Shown: positions 1 to 10,620 of the stretch, piece after piece | Layout of the letters: each line of letters begins with the position of its first letter | How positions within the stretch are numbered: the stretch's first letter is position 1 | DNA from: Micropterus salmoides | Lineage: Eukaryota > Chordata > Actinopteri > Centrarchiformes > Centrarchidae | Reading direction: 5' to 3' | Length of the DNA stretch: 64,000 bases | Assembly (NCBI RefSeq): GCF_014851395.1 | Contig: NW_024044348.1 | Location: forward strand, 24,057,890-24,121,889 | Notes under the pieces: generated by a model | Databases searched by the model: none | What the model saw: the letters and a program-made list of their open reading frames with translations, nothing else | What the model was told of the DNA's origin: nothing | Position numbers and translations under genes: made by a program

Positions 1-646
1 ACCACTGGTTTAAAGAAACCAATATTGGCTGTCGGAAAGAAACAGGAAGTGAACAGTTGACTCCTGTGTCAATATCAGATATTTTGTAGGCCCACAAACC
101 ACCCAACCTACTCCCTCTGCTGTCTTTGAGGCTCTGTAACAAAGTCACAGTATTTCCTCCTTTGTCCCCAACAGACAACACTACAGCTACTAGAGGGCTT
201 TGTCACATAAACGTAAACATGTTGTTTTTAGGCATGTGCTGAAACAAATGATGCTGTTGTCTTTCTTCAGAGGACAGTTTCCCTGGTTGACAATGTCCTC
301 CTCCTTCATCACTTTCACCTTCATGTTTCTTGGCTGGTTGGCTACTGATATTTTCACTGTACCAACAACAATAGGACATCAGCTACTATGTTGTGTTTAC
401 TGTAGATGGATGAGAAGAAAGTTACAAATTCCTGCTAAAAATGTTTTAGTCATTTACAGCGCTGAAATCACAGCCTCAATATGCAAATTAACCTCATGAT
501 TATCTTGGACAAGTCAAGCTTTAGTCTCTGCCGAGCTCATGTTTCATTTCCTCTGGTAAAAAACATTTTCTGTAACTACATGCTCTGGACGCTGTGTTCT
601 CAATTTTTTGATGTAGTGTCTAAAGAATGCTCTGTAGTGTTTTATA
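1..646. other. csmd1 intron, left edge of window
   Basis: Non-coding sequence on the 3' side of the linker exon relative to csmd1. I see no CUB or Sushi coding potential on the minus strand and no recognisable repeat. It ends at the TA target site of the Tc1 element. Confidence 0.6.
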
Positions 647-863
647 CAGTGGGTACGGAAAGTATTCAGACCCCTTTAAATTTTTCACTCTTTGTTTCAT
701 TGCAGCCATTTTCCAAAAATCAAAAAAGTTCATTTTATTTCTCAGTAATGTACACTCAGCACCCCATCTTGACAGAAAAAAACAGAAATGTAGAAATTTT
801 TGCAAATTTATTAAAAAAGAAAAACTGAAATATCACATGGTCATAAGTATTCAGACCCTTTGC
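647..863 (+). repeat. Left terminal inverted repeat of Tc1 element
   Basis: 217-bp arm, reverse complement of 2065-2281 with one difference seen (CATTGCAG here against CACTGCAG in the other arm, near 713). It contains an outer transposase-binding-type repeat at 660-680 and an inner one at 845-863. Confidence 0.93.
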
Positions 864-1023
864 CGTGACACTCATATTTAACTCAGGTGCTGTCTATTTC
901 TTCTGATCATCCTTGAGATGGTTCTACACCTTCATTTGAGTCCAGCTGTGTTTGATTATACTGATTGGACTTGATTAGGAAAGCCACACACCTGTCTATA
1001 TAAGACCTTACAGCTCACAGTGC

Positions 1024-2019
1024 ATGTCAGAGCAAATGAGAATCATGAGGTCAAAGGAACTGCCTGAAGAGCTCAGAGACAGAATTGTGGCAAGGCACAG
1101 ATCTGGCCAAGGTTACAAAAAAATTTCTGCTGCACTTAAGGTTCCTAAGAGCACAGTGGCCTCCATAATCCTCAAATGGAAGACGTTTGGGACGACCAGA
1201 ACCCTTCCTAGAGCTGGCCGTCCGGCCAAACTGAGCTATCGGGGGAGAAGAGCCTTGGTGAGAGAGGTAAAGAAGAACCCAAAGGTCACTGTGGCTGAGC
1301 TCCAGAGATGCAGTCGGGAGATGGGAGAAAGTTGTAGTAAGTCAACCATCACTGCAGCAATCCACCAGTCGGGGCTTTATGGCAGAGTGGCCCGACGGAA
1401 GCCTCTCCTCAGTGCAAGACACATGAAAGCCCGCATGGAGTTTGCTAAAAAACACCTGAAGGACTCCAAGATGGTGATAAATAAGATCCTCTGGTCTGAT
1501 GAGACCAAGATAGAACTTTTTGGCCTTAATTCTAAGAAGTATGTGTGGAGAAAACCAGGCACTGCTCATCACCTGTCCAATACAGTCTCATCAGTGAAGC
1601 ATGGTGGTGGCAGCATCATGCTGTGGGGGTGTTTTTCAGCTGCAGGGACAGGACGACTGGTTGCAATCGAGGGAAAGATGAATGCGGCCAAGTACAGGGA
1701 TATCCTGGACGAAAACCTTTTCCAGAGTGCTCTGGACCTCAGACTGGGCCGAAGGTTTACCTTCCAACAAGACAATGACCCTTAGCACACCGCTAAAATA
1801 ACGAAGGAGTGGCTTCACAACAACTCCGTGGCTGTTCTTGAATGGCCCAGCCAGAGCCCTGACTTAAACCCAATTGAGCATCTCTGGAGAGACCTGAAAA
1901 TGGCTGTCCACCAACGTTTACCATCCAACCTGACAGAACTGGAGAGGATCTGCAAGGAGGAATGGCAGAGGATACCCAAATCCAGATGTGAAAAACTTGT
2001 TGCATCTTTCCCAAAATGA
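1024..2019 (+). pseudogene. Tc1 transposase with one in-frame stop
   Basis: This is the transposase frame of the Tc1 element: cut-and-paste DNA transposase acting in the nucleus on the element's own inverted repeats. From ATG 1024 the frame spans 332 codons including the final stop, close to the usual 340 or so. Residues 1-110 form the paired-like DNA-binding region (two helix-turn-helix units) with a GRPA motif at 65-68. The catalytic triad is visible: D159 (WSDETK), D250 (FQQDND) and E285 (LNPIEHLW), 34 residues between the last two, so DD34E. Codon 254 (1783-1785) is TAG, right after DNDP, where the family normally has lysine. The frame is otherwise open to TGA/TAA-free 2019. As it stands the copy cannot make full-length enzyme, so it could move only with transposase supplied by another copy. 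Confidence 0.93.
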
Positions 2020-2064
2020 CTCATGGCTGTATTAGATCAAAAGGGTGCTTCTACTAAATACTGA

Positions 2065-2281
2065 GCAAAGGGTCTGAATACTTATGACCATGTGATATTT
2101 CAGTTTTTCTTTTTTAATAAATTTGCAAAAATTTCTACATTTCTGTTTTTTTCTGTCAAGATGGGGTGCTGAGTGTACATTACTGAGAAATAAAATGAAC
2201 TTTTTTGATTTTTGGAAAATGGCTGCAGTGAAACAAAGAGTGAAAAATTTAAAGGGGTCTGAATACTTTCCGTACCCACTG
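2065..2281 (-). repeat. Right terminal inverted repeat of Tc1 element
   Basis: 217-bp arm matching the left arm in reverse complement. It begins just inside the transposase 3' end with GCAAAGGGTCTGAATACTT and finishes at CCGTACCCACTG, followed by TA. Confidence 0.93.
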
Positions 2282-3816
2282 TATATTGACTGGCTGTGTT
2301 TATGTTTTGAAAGCAGTATAGATTACGTAGTTTTGAGGCGATTGTTTGATTTTTCCAGAAGAGTCAGGGGTTTTGTGAATGTAGTTTAAACATTAGGTTT
2401 TGTGTTTAAAGTTTCGAGGAAAATGGATGAAGGTTTCAGGAAATGTGTCTTAGCAATTGTGAAAAACTGAGTCTGATACGATGTTCAGATTTGAAAAGTC
2501 ACACGGTTCGTTTCTCTGATTAGTGTAGGTCTAAACCTTCGTCCAGTCTGCAGGTCCGTCTGCAAAGTAACGAGCTCATGAAACTCAGATCAAACTGCCA
2601 AACTGATATATAATATGAATCAAGATTACCGGTTTTGGTCTGTGTTGATAATACTCTTTAGAAATCAAAAATTAACTGAGAGGTATCAGACTAATATGTA
2701 TTTGCGAATTAGTCTGGCGACGCCAGGTTAGTCAAGCTTTGTATTCAAAACTCTCTTGGTATAACTTTAAAAGTACAAATGAAGAATAAGTCAAAGGGCT
2801 GAGCATGTGAAAAGAGAACAGAAGATGAAAGAAGAAAATACTGTAACAAGACAGAGACTAATAGGGACACTGCATTTTTAAAGAAACTTATACTCCATAT
2901 ATTGGCCCTCATTAATATTCACTATATGATTGCACCATTTAGCTGACAATATGTCTCAGAAGTGGGTTCTCCAAAATATACCCATTAATGGCTTCACCTG
3001 GAGACTACACTGTCTCTTTCTGGATTCTTGGCTCCACCTCCAGAGGGAATGAATAAAATGCAAGCTGCACATTTACAGCCACAACCTCCAAACTACACTC
3101 TAGTTTATAATGGGCTGTAGTCAGATTATCACCCTGACACCAGCACAGGGAGGTTTCACTTTGGGTGACACAAAAAGGCTGGCAAATTTCTTCAAAGTTA
3201 AAATAAAATAAATAATCAAAACAGAAAAAAGGCCCATGAATATGACTTTTGGGATCTAAAGATCCAAAGAAACCATGCAGCAAAACAAATGTTACTTAGG
3301 GTATCAAATAGCACAGACTATGGCCTCCAGATTGACCATTTAAGAACACTTCTTCCAGTATCAACATAAAAGTTCTGAATCTGCTGCTCCCCTTTCCAGC
3401 TTGTTTTTACTTACTGAGAAGTTACTGTAAAAAGGAAACATTTATATTTGCATCATTGGTTGGTTTGTAATTAACTTATTTGTAGGAACAACAAAAAATG
3501 ACATGCACATATTGGGTGTGTATATGTGTGCTTATATAAATAAACAAGTTTCTGCAAACACAAATAACCTTGACTACAACTGGTTTTAGACTGGGTTGTC
3601 TGAAGGAAAGAAGAAAATGACGAGAGTGTGGTACTGATTATTGTCTCCTAGTAGGGTACACTTGCCGCATCAATGATGGATGCAAGCTTACAGTAGTAAT
3701 AGGTGGGTGTGTACATGTCTATATATGAGAGCACATGTATTTCAATTTTGGTGCAAGAAAAGACTTTCTAAATGATTTCCAGTCACACAATATACAAACA
3801 GCAGTAGTTTACTTAC
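2282..3816. other. csmd1 intron, no recognised element
   Basis: AT-rich intron between the Tc1 insertion and the csmd1 linker exon. A minus-strand open frame at 3005-3283 has no domain I recognise and lacks the cysteine pattern of a Sushi exon. I see no other gene or named repeat. Confidence 0.6.
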
Positions 3817-3894
3817 AGACAGCATTTTTGTGACTGGAGTCTTTACTAGGCATCATCTTCACTCCTCTGGACTTCAACTCTATTGCTTTTTTTA
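3817..3894 (-). CDS. csmd1: csmd1-like coding exon: short CUB-to-Sushi linker
   Basis: This 78-nt microexon is too short to appear as an open frame of its own. The acceptor is ctcctgtcctttctgcag before 3894 and the donor is gtaagt after 3817. With the G carried from the previous exon it reads VKKAIELKSRGVKMMPSKDS followed by SHKNAV. I recall CSMD1 having a near-identical basic linker between its second CUB and second Sushi domains. It begins and ends in phase 1, so its length of exactly 26 codons leaves the frame intact whether or not it is included. That makes a cassette exon possible, although nothing here shows alternative splicing. The next exon, expected to be a Sushi domain, should lie before position 1 on this strand. 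Confidence 0.9.
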
Positions 3895-4893
3895 CTGCAG
3901 AAAGGACAGGAGATGGATGTTATTAATTTCATTATAAATAATACTTATAAGGACTTATTTATTATTTTCAGGGTTGCCATTCAGTACACATCAGCTTTGT
4001 ACGATCCAGACAGTGCTTCACACTCCACCTCCAATAACAAACCTACAACAAACAAACAAATGCAATAATGGCAGAAACTGAAAATTAGAACAGGGAAAAG
4101 GGAGAAGATAATAAAATCCACAGAGAAGTAGGGACAAGAGAAGGGAAAGGGGGGAGCAGAGAAAAAGCAGAGTAGCAGCATTAAAATCTTTTCCATCTAT
4201 TTTATCGTAAGTAGCAGCATTGCAGAGTATAACAGAAAAATCTGTGCTACAACCAAACTACATTCCACTGAGAAACACACACACAAACATCACGTACACA
4301 TCACATAATGTAGACACAGACAACAGAGGAAATGACAGAAGTACCAATGGCAAGAAACCGATAACCGATATGAACGGGACAGCATAAAGTGAAGAGAAAA
4401 AGAGATGGAGGCAGACAGGAAGTGAGAAACCCATCAAGAGAGACCGGCCTTGGATCACCATGTTTTGTGCTGGAAGCAGCCAATTAAATCTGTACTGCCA
4501 CGTGGAAACTAATATGCACCTTAATATGCAAATTAAGTCACACAACCAGTCGATTAGATGACAGGAAAGGTCTAGCAAGTCCAGTCAGGTGGTTTCAAAA
4601 TTCTGTCCCCTAATAATTGCTATTCTCAATTACAGCATAATGCTAACACTACCACATATTCCCAATCCATTCTTGTTTGTGTTTTTAAATGCGTGAATTA
4701 GTTTTACAGTAAATGTGTCTAAAAGAAACTTGACTCTGTAAAAGAGACCGTCAATTCTAATGCATCTCACAACATACACATGCACAAAGATGTGCACACA
4801 TTAGTACTTCATACAAATACTTCTGTGTATATCTTCTGGATACAAATTGGGCAAAGAATAGATAAGTAATAAGATTGAAAGAGTGTGATATAC
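3895..4893 (-). other. csmd1 intron, 999 bp
   Basis: Intron between the second CUB half exon and the linker exon. It starts (minus strand) gtatatcac and ends ctttctgcag. The + strand is purine-rich around 4080-4160, which is pyrimidine-rich on the transcribed sense strand. No other feature seen. Confidence 0.85.
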
Positions 4894-5006
4894 CTTGGTA
4901 TTGAGCACTGAATCCTTTTCTTCGATGGTTGCTATCTGAGGTGAAATGTATCCGAAGCCAGTTCTTATTTGATATCACTGGTGAGGGCAGGGTTGTACCA
5001 GTCAGC
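4894..5006 (-). CDS. csmd1: csmd1-like coding exon: second part of CUB domain
   Basis: This 113-nt exon completes the CUB domain begun at 17308-17101. The acceptor is ttacttccag before 5006. The donor after 4894 is gtatat, a weaker GT site. The first base completes the split tryptophan codon. The frame then reads LTGTTLPSPVIS, NKNWLRIHFTSD and SNHRRKGFSAQYQ, ending in the usual CUB signature (hydrophobic-H-F-T-S-D ... G-F-x-A-x-Y). It ends with a single G, so the module leaves in phase 1, matching the linker exon at 3894, whose first two bases complete a valine codon. The sequence has no stop and fits CSMD1 closely. An apparent ATG-initiated reading frame continuing past 4894 is intron read-through and not part of the protein. 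Confidence 0.95.
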
Positions 5007-6607
5007 CTGGAAGTAAGGAAATAAAAAAAGAGAATGATTTTAGTCTTTTTTTTTTTCTTTTTTTTCTACAAAAACCAAACACACCAAGAACAAAGAAAAA
5101 ACTTGAGACCAACTGATATTCACATTTTAATCTTGAATGTGTTGGCCATTCTAAATGACGGCACCTCTACAGTGAATAAACTGTATGTTGTGTTACATCA
5201 TTGTTGTCCAATGAGTAGTATTTCTGCATTTTTTCATGGTCCACATTGATTACACCCTCTTCCAGAGACTTCAAATGTTTTCTCAAAACTTTCTGTTACA
5301 GTGGGTACACTCTGTGCCTACATGTGCTCATGGAAGACGAGCTTTAAATATAATAGCTATATGAGGTAGAAAAACATCCGTAACAAAAATTTAGTTGTTG
5401 AAAGAAAAGTGCTTCAAAATTGCTGCTATGTAATTATGTACTGCAGCATTATGTGATTACAAAATGTTTTGTGAAATTACTCGTTTACACAAAAAATTGT
5501 AAATGCAGCGTATCATACAGCGCAGAACATAGAAAAGAGAATAGCTCCAGGATCTAAATGACTTTTAGAACTTTCCAGAGAGTTCAAAGTATGATTTTTA
5601 TGTCACTTTGCATTGCCCTCTGAGGTGCAAAGGCTGGCTGTAATTTAAGGAGGTTTTAGCTGAAAGGCAATTTGTTCCACTGGCTTGGAAAGTGCGGATG
5701 TGGGAATTGAATGTGTGATATTATCCCCTCACATAATGATCACTACTGACCAGAAGCAGAGCACTGCAATTGTACTGGGTACAGTGTAACTCCCACATGT
5801 GTTTAAGTCAGGGAATTTTAAGCAAATCATTGTTGTAAAATACATCTTAAAATGTACTAAAATGCCTTTTCACTGTTTCATTGAAAGCCATACTATGACG
5901 ATGTCTAAATGGTTTGAGATTTCGAGAATAAGGTGTACATTTTTAATTATCTGTGATTCTGGGCTCAGGATATGTTATATTTATATATATATATTTACTG
6001 AAAGCAGCTATGTATCGCTCTTTTTAGGATAAAAACAAAGCAACATAGGAAGAGAAGAGAAATATTAAGTGAATGGAGACAGTCAAGTCGTAGAAAGTCT
6101 GCAAAGTTCACATCTTCAAAAACAGTTTCTAAAGCATTACCACTGAGACGATGAGTTGGTTGCCTATGGTAAGTCTTACATCAGCTTTAGCTGCTCTCGC
6201 ATTTCGTTACCAACGGCAACCGAGGCGGTGGTAAAATTATTATTTTTTAAATGTGGGGAAAACGGTGCATTGACACAAAAAAAGGAAATGATGTAAGAGA
6301 CTGCCTTTAAGCTAATGTTCTACCATCCTCCCTAGAGCAACAAGAGCCACTGTAACTGCCCTTTAATAATGCCGAAGGTGCATGGAGTGTAGATAGAGAA
6401 AGACAGTGAGGGAGGAAAACAGGGATAAGAAAAAATATGAGAAGGGTAGAAAAATGTTAAGACCGCTTGTTAGAGGCCCTTATTGAGAGCTTATTATCAG
6501 AGAATAAAAGTTCTGTATCTGGGAAAAAGATCTGTTTAAAACTGAGAAAAAGAAAATGACGAATGTCAGATGAGACAGAAGCACTGCCTATGTGTCCACT
6601 AGGTTAA

Positions 6608-6740
6608 TTGGTGGTTCTAAATTCCCCTTAGGTGCGAATGTAAGTGTGAGTGGTTGTTCAGTGTGCCCTGTAACTGCCGATCTGTCCAGAGCATACACCA
6701 CCTTTCGCCCAATGTCAGGTGGGACATTGCCCTTATCTCT
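6608..6740 (-). repeat. Fish dispersed repeat, diverged copy
   Basis: The stretch CTGTCCAGAGCATACACCACC...TTTCGCCCAATGTCAGGTGGGA resembles, in reverse complement, the repeat at 8950-9082 (GGGCAAAAGGCGGGGTACACC...CTGGACAGG). The preceding AGGTGCGAATGTAAGTGTGA is typical of the same interspersed fish repeat. Non-coding; possibly a retroelement tail. Confidence 0.6.
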
Positions 6741-7342
6741 ATATTTTAGGTTAAATCAACCTGATTAAAAAAATGTTCTTAGACAACCACACTGGAATAA
6801 AAAAGATTTATATGACGAAACAGCTTACTATTATAACTTATTATTAACAGAATCTTGGACTTTGCTGTTTTGTCTCAGACTGAAGTCAGTCTAAATTGAA
6901 ATCAAAGATGGAAGAAAAGCCGACTATATTTCAATGAAAGAACAATTCACTATGTTTCAGTTTCTCATATTTAAGTCACATTTAAGTGAACTGACAACAA
7001 TGGGAGAATCAATATTTTCTTAGCTAATATAAAGCATCAGAATCCTATTATATAATATAATAATATATTATAATATATAAATGACAATGAATTCATGTTT
7101 AAGCAATTGTATTTCCAAACAATTCACTTGTTGGAAACATATCTAAAATTATTTGAATACTTGTTAGATGGACAGCATTCTGTGAGTTGACCATGTAGTG
7201 ATGATAGATTGATGATTTAAAAATGCAGAGAACTGGTCCTCTAAAAAGAAATTACTAATAAAGCTATAGCATTATTATACCATATTCCTATGCATGTTTG
7301 GAAAAAAAACAATTATGCCTGTTCAGTATTTAGGGTGTCCAC

Positions 7343-8204
7343 CAAAGCATTTTTTTTCTGACGGCAGCATCTTTTTTCAATTCATTCCAATGGAAGCGCC
7401 GCGTTTTTCCAAGCTGGTAATAATGCCAGGAACGTGAGGAGGCGCTGGGCGCTTAACGTTTTTTCCGTTCGCCGAGAGTTGAAAAATGTTCAGCTTTGAG
7501 AAAAACGCTGCACTCTTCACTGTCACTTTTTACCCAGCCGTCACAGTGCAGGAGGGGTGGGACAAACACCGCACCACATCCGAACAAAACGATGTGCCTA
7601 CTCGCCGAGGTGTTTCCTCGCCTGCAAAATCTCATGAATCCACGTACTCATGTTTCAGCCTTCTCTTCATGCAGAGCAAGGGCCAGAGCAAGTAGGCCTA
7701 CATACTATGTGGTGAAATTTTTACATTCAGTAAAATTAAGTAGGCTACCCTACTTGCAGCACATCGCCTCCACGGAAATTATGTATCATAGCAACCACAA
7801 TGTCTCGAAAAAAAACACCCGCCTCCAAAACGCACCCTAGCGCTCCCAGCTAGGCGTTTTCAGAAGAGACGCTGCGCTCGTCACTGTCACTTTACCAGCT
7901 GTCCAATCAAAGTAGAGGAGGGGGCGGGACAAATACCACACCGTAGCAACGGTTACTATCCTGGAACCGGGCTTCGCCCAACTTCAGCACCATAGTTATG
8001 CTGCACTGCACAGTAGACGCTGGTACCAACAGGAAGTAGCCCTGTAGTAGTATTTTATTGGTCCAAAACTGGCTTCACTCCTCTCCATTCAAATCAGCGG
8101 AGTGGCTTCGGAGTGAAGTCGGAAAAAACGCTGCGCCTCAAAAACGCCCTGCTGGGCATTTTCAGAAGAGCAGCTGGCATTTTCAGCTGGCAAAAAATGC
8201 TTTG
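7343..8204. mobile_element. MITE-like unit with CAAAGCATTTTTT termini
   Basis: An 862-bp block, clearly more GC-rich than its surroundings, bounded by short inverted termini: CAAAGCATTTTTT at 7343 and its reverse complement ending at 8204. Inside is an imperfect duplication: 7489-7577 and 7856-7942 both run through GCTGC(A/G)CTC(T/G)TCACTGTCACTTT and then GGGACAAA(C/T)ACC. Further copies of an AAAACGCTGCGC-type motif occur near 8125. No transposase is encoded; the open frames at 7486-7840 have no known domain. This suggests a non-autonomous, perhaps hAT-type element, but I could not identify a target-site duplication, so class and exact ends are uncertain. Confidence 0.5.
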
Positions 8205-8508
8205 AATATTATTGTCACATACACATACATGTTGCGAAATTCATTCTCTGCATTTAACCCATCCCTCAGGGGAGCAGTGGGCAGCCGCTGTGCAGTGCCC
8301 AGGAACCAACTCCAGATCTTTATCAGTGTGTAGTCAATTTCACTGACTGGAGAACCTAACATGTTTTTGATGGTGGGCGAAACCGGAGCACACCCACGCA
8401 GACACGGGGAGAACATGCAAACTCCACACAGAAAGGCCGGGACGACCGGGGTTTGAACCCACGCCCTGTGAGGCCTCAGTGCTATCCACTGGACCACCGT
8501 GCCACACA
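8190..8508 (-). repeat. tRNA-derived SINE
   Basis: On the minus strand the block starts with a tRNA-like head at 8508: GGTGGTCCAGTGGATAGC gives an A-box-like motif, and GGGTTCAAACCCC at about 8449-8461 matches the RNA polymerase III B box. The body continues through a GCATGTTCTCCCCGTGT segment to a tail at about 8190-8260 containing GGGTTAAATGCAGAGAATG, a sequence common at the 3' end of fish SINE/LINE copies. It abuts or overlaps the right end of the MITE-like unit. tRNA-like but not a functional tRNA gene: no full cloverleaf is evident. Confidence 0.7.
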
Positions 8509-8949
8509 TATTTGTTTTTGTTTTTTAAGAAGATTAGTGGACATAGGCCCTAACATTGGGAACTCATCGCTGGTATTGTATTGTTACAGCCTCTGAATTT
8601 GCAAAAATGTTGGCTATGTAACAGAAAACACTACTCATATGTGACAATAGTGATATGATATTGTTGTCAAGTTACTAATTTTATTTAATTTAATTTTATT
8701 ATATATGAACTCAGATTAATCACGTGAGGATATGTATGTTGTATAGCAATGTCTTGTGGGGTTAGAGCAACTCACTAAATGTTTTCATGTGCTCATTTAA
8801 AAAAAAACAACATCTGTTGAAAGCTCTTGTGGAGCTCTGTTGCACTGTACTTTAAACATTTGTAAACTTAAACTGGATAAATGATAAACCCATAGATTTA
8901 GTTTGCTTCAGGAAGGCTGTAACCACACTTATACCCATTTTGCACTAGG

Positions 8950-9082
8950 GTAAACATCCATCCATCCATCCATCGTCAACCCCTTATCCTGCGTACAGGG
9001 TCGCGGGGGGCTGGAGGCAATCCCAGCTGAAATCGGGCAAAAGGCGGGGTACACCCTGGACAGGTCGCCAATCCATCGCAGG
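8950..9082 (+). repeat. Fish dispersed repeat with (CATC)n head
   Basis: Starts with CATCCATCCATCCATC, then CCCCTTATCCTGCGTACAGG, GTCGCGGGGGGCTGGAGGCA and GGCGGGGTACACCCTGGACA, ending near CCATCGCAGGG. I recognise this as a very common interspersed repeat of teleost genomes, probably a retroelement 3' tail. A diverged inverted copy lies at 6608-6740. Confidence 0.7.
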
Positions 9083-9589
9083 GAAATTAAAATTATGAAT
9101 ATTTTTACAGAAATAGAGCTGTGTTCAAACCTTTCTGCATTTCAAAAAGATTAGGAGTGATAAGTCGTACCCAGAGGAGGTCTTTATGCATAGTGCTTTG
9201 GTAGATTTATTCTTGTTTGGCCTTTGTACTTATAATTAATAAATGTGTGCTTCTTTGCACCTTTTGGTCAGTTGGTGTATCCTTTAAGCTCTCTAGAGGT
9301 AAGAAATCAATTATCACAGCTTTAACAAATGTACTGCTCAGTAAAAAACAGCCCCTCTTCAAATGGCTTTTTTTGGGGTCAGGATTTAGGCTTAGGGTTA
9401 AGGATGGAGTTACAAGGACACATGTTGATGTATGAATTTGTTTAATTAAATAAAGAAATATAGCCTAGTCATTGTGTGTTAAAAAATATACAGAGATAGG
9501 GAAATATGAAAAGTATAGAAAGAAACAGACACAAGTGAGAGATATGCTGCATCTCTTCTATTATTCATGGGGACTGGCCAGCTGCCTGA

Positions 9590-10190
9590 CAAAGGAATGA
9601 GGAAGAGAGGTCAGAGAGGAGGAGAGGAGAGAGGGAAGAGACATGAGACTGAACTGAAAGGAAGGGAAAGAAATGAGAAAAGAAGACAGGTGAGGAGGAA
9701 AAGATAATGAAGGACATGTTGGAACCAAAACCAGTAAAGCAGGTTATTGGACTACAAGCAGAAATGTGAGAGATGGAGAACTTACAAGGTGAAAGAGAGC
9801 AGAGAAGAAAGAGGGCAGAGAAAAACCAGCAAGAAAACCTGCTGAGAAAAACAAGTTGATGGATGAAGAACATGAGAGAGGAGAGCGGGAAATTCACTTA
9901 AATGAACTGGATGAGAGAGGTTACACAAGCCGTGAGGAGAGGTTGAAAGTTAAATAAAAGGGAGGCAAGGAGGCAGGTCTAAATGAGGTTGGACATTACA
10001 AACACCAGGTTGCAAAGGATAGAGATAAATGAGAAAGCAAGTGAAGCTGGAAGCAGATGAGTGATGGGAGAAAGGAGGAGATGGAGAATGGAAAAGAAAA
10101 AAAGTGAGTAGGTGTAGACAATAGAAAAAGACAGGACAAGTCATAAACAGAGAAGAGAGGGGGACAAAGAAACCAAGAGCAGGAGAGGGG
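9590..10190 (+). repeat. Long purine-rich (GA-rich) tract
   Basis: About 600 bases in which the + strand is dominated by A and G, with many GAGAGG, AGGAAG and GAGAAA runs. The minus-strand open frames here (9565-10205) are low-complexity serine/phenylalanine/leucine translations of the tract, not genes. Confidence 0.75.
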
Positions 10191-10575
10191 CATTTCTGTG
10201 ATCACTGTAGCACGTCCCTATTATTAGGCTGCTAGCCTTTTGGTGATACATGAACATCACAAAGACACAGTTTACAATTTCTATTGTCCAGGCACTGCTG
10301 TTTCAGTCCTGGCCCCCTCCCCTTTTTGGCTGCTTGTATTGCTGGCATTATGTTATTTTAAGTTTATTCCACTGCTGCACTTATTGCAAGTCCCTGTGGA
10401 TGTGAGCATCTGCAGAATGACAAAAAGATACTGTAAAAATAAATGATTGGATACAAGTCAGAAAAGTTGGAAAGCACATTATCTATAACAGATAGCTGTT
10501 TATTCCAAGTGCTTAGTGCAAAACCCTGGTACACCAGTACTTTTAATCTTGTAACCCACCCACGCACTCACACAG

Positions 10576-10577
<2 letters not shown>

Positions 10578-10616
<39 letters not shown>
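10578..10616 (+). repeat. (CA)n microsatellite
   Basis: Uninterrupted dinucleotide run of about 39 bases. Confidence 0.97.

Positions 10617-10620
<4 letters not shown>

Larger units (their letters stand above)
647..2281 (+). mobile_element. Tc1/mariner transposon, near-intact copy
   Basis: This is a 1,635-bp DNA transposon flanked by TA at 645-646 and 2282-2283, the target-site duplication typical of Tc1/mariner. The termini are CAGTGGGTACGG and its reverse complement. The terminal inverted repeats are 217 bp each and, by reading, differ at one base only. Each carries two copies of a direct repeat around AAGTATTCAGACCC (about 660-680 and 845-863 on the left, mirrored at 2065-2084 and about 2251-2268 on the right). 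This is the IR/DR layout of Sleeping Beauty-like elements, where transposase binds both repeats at each end. The single gene between them has one stop. The arm identity implies a recent insertion. It lies in csmd1 intron sequence, opposite to the host gene. Confidence 0.95.

Noticed and set aside
3005..3283. Minus-strand 92-codon open frame as a candidate Sushi exon downstream of the csmd1 linker
   Set aside because: No four-cysteine Sushi pattern and no match to the expected CPDPG start.
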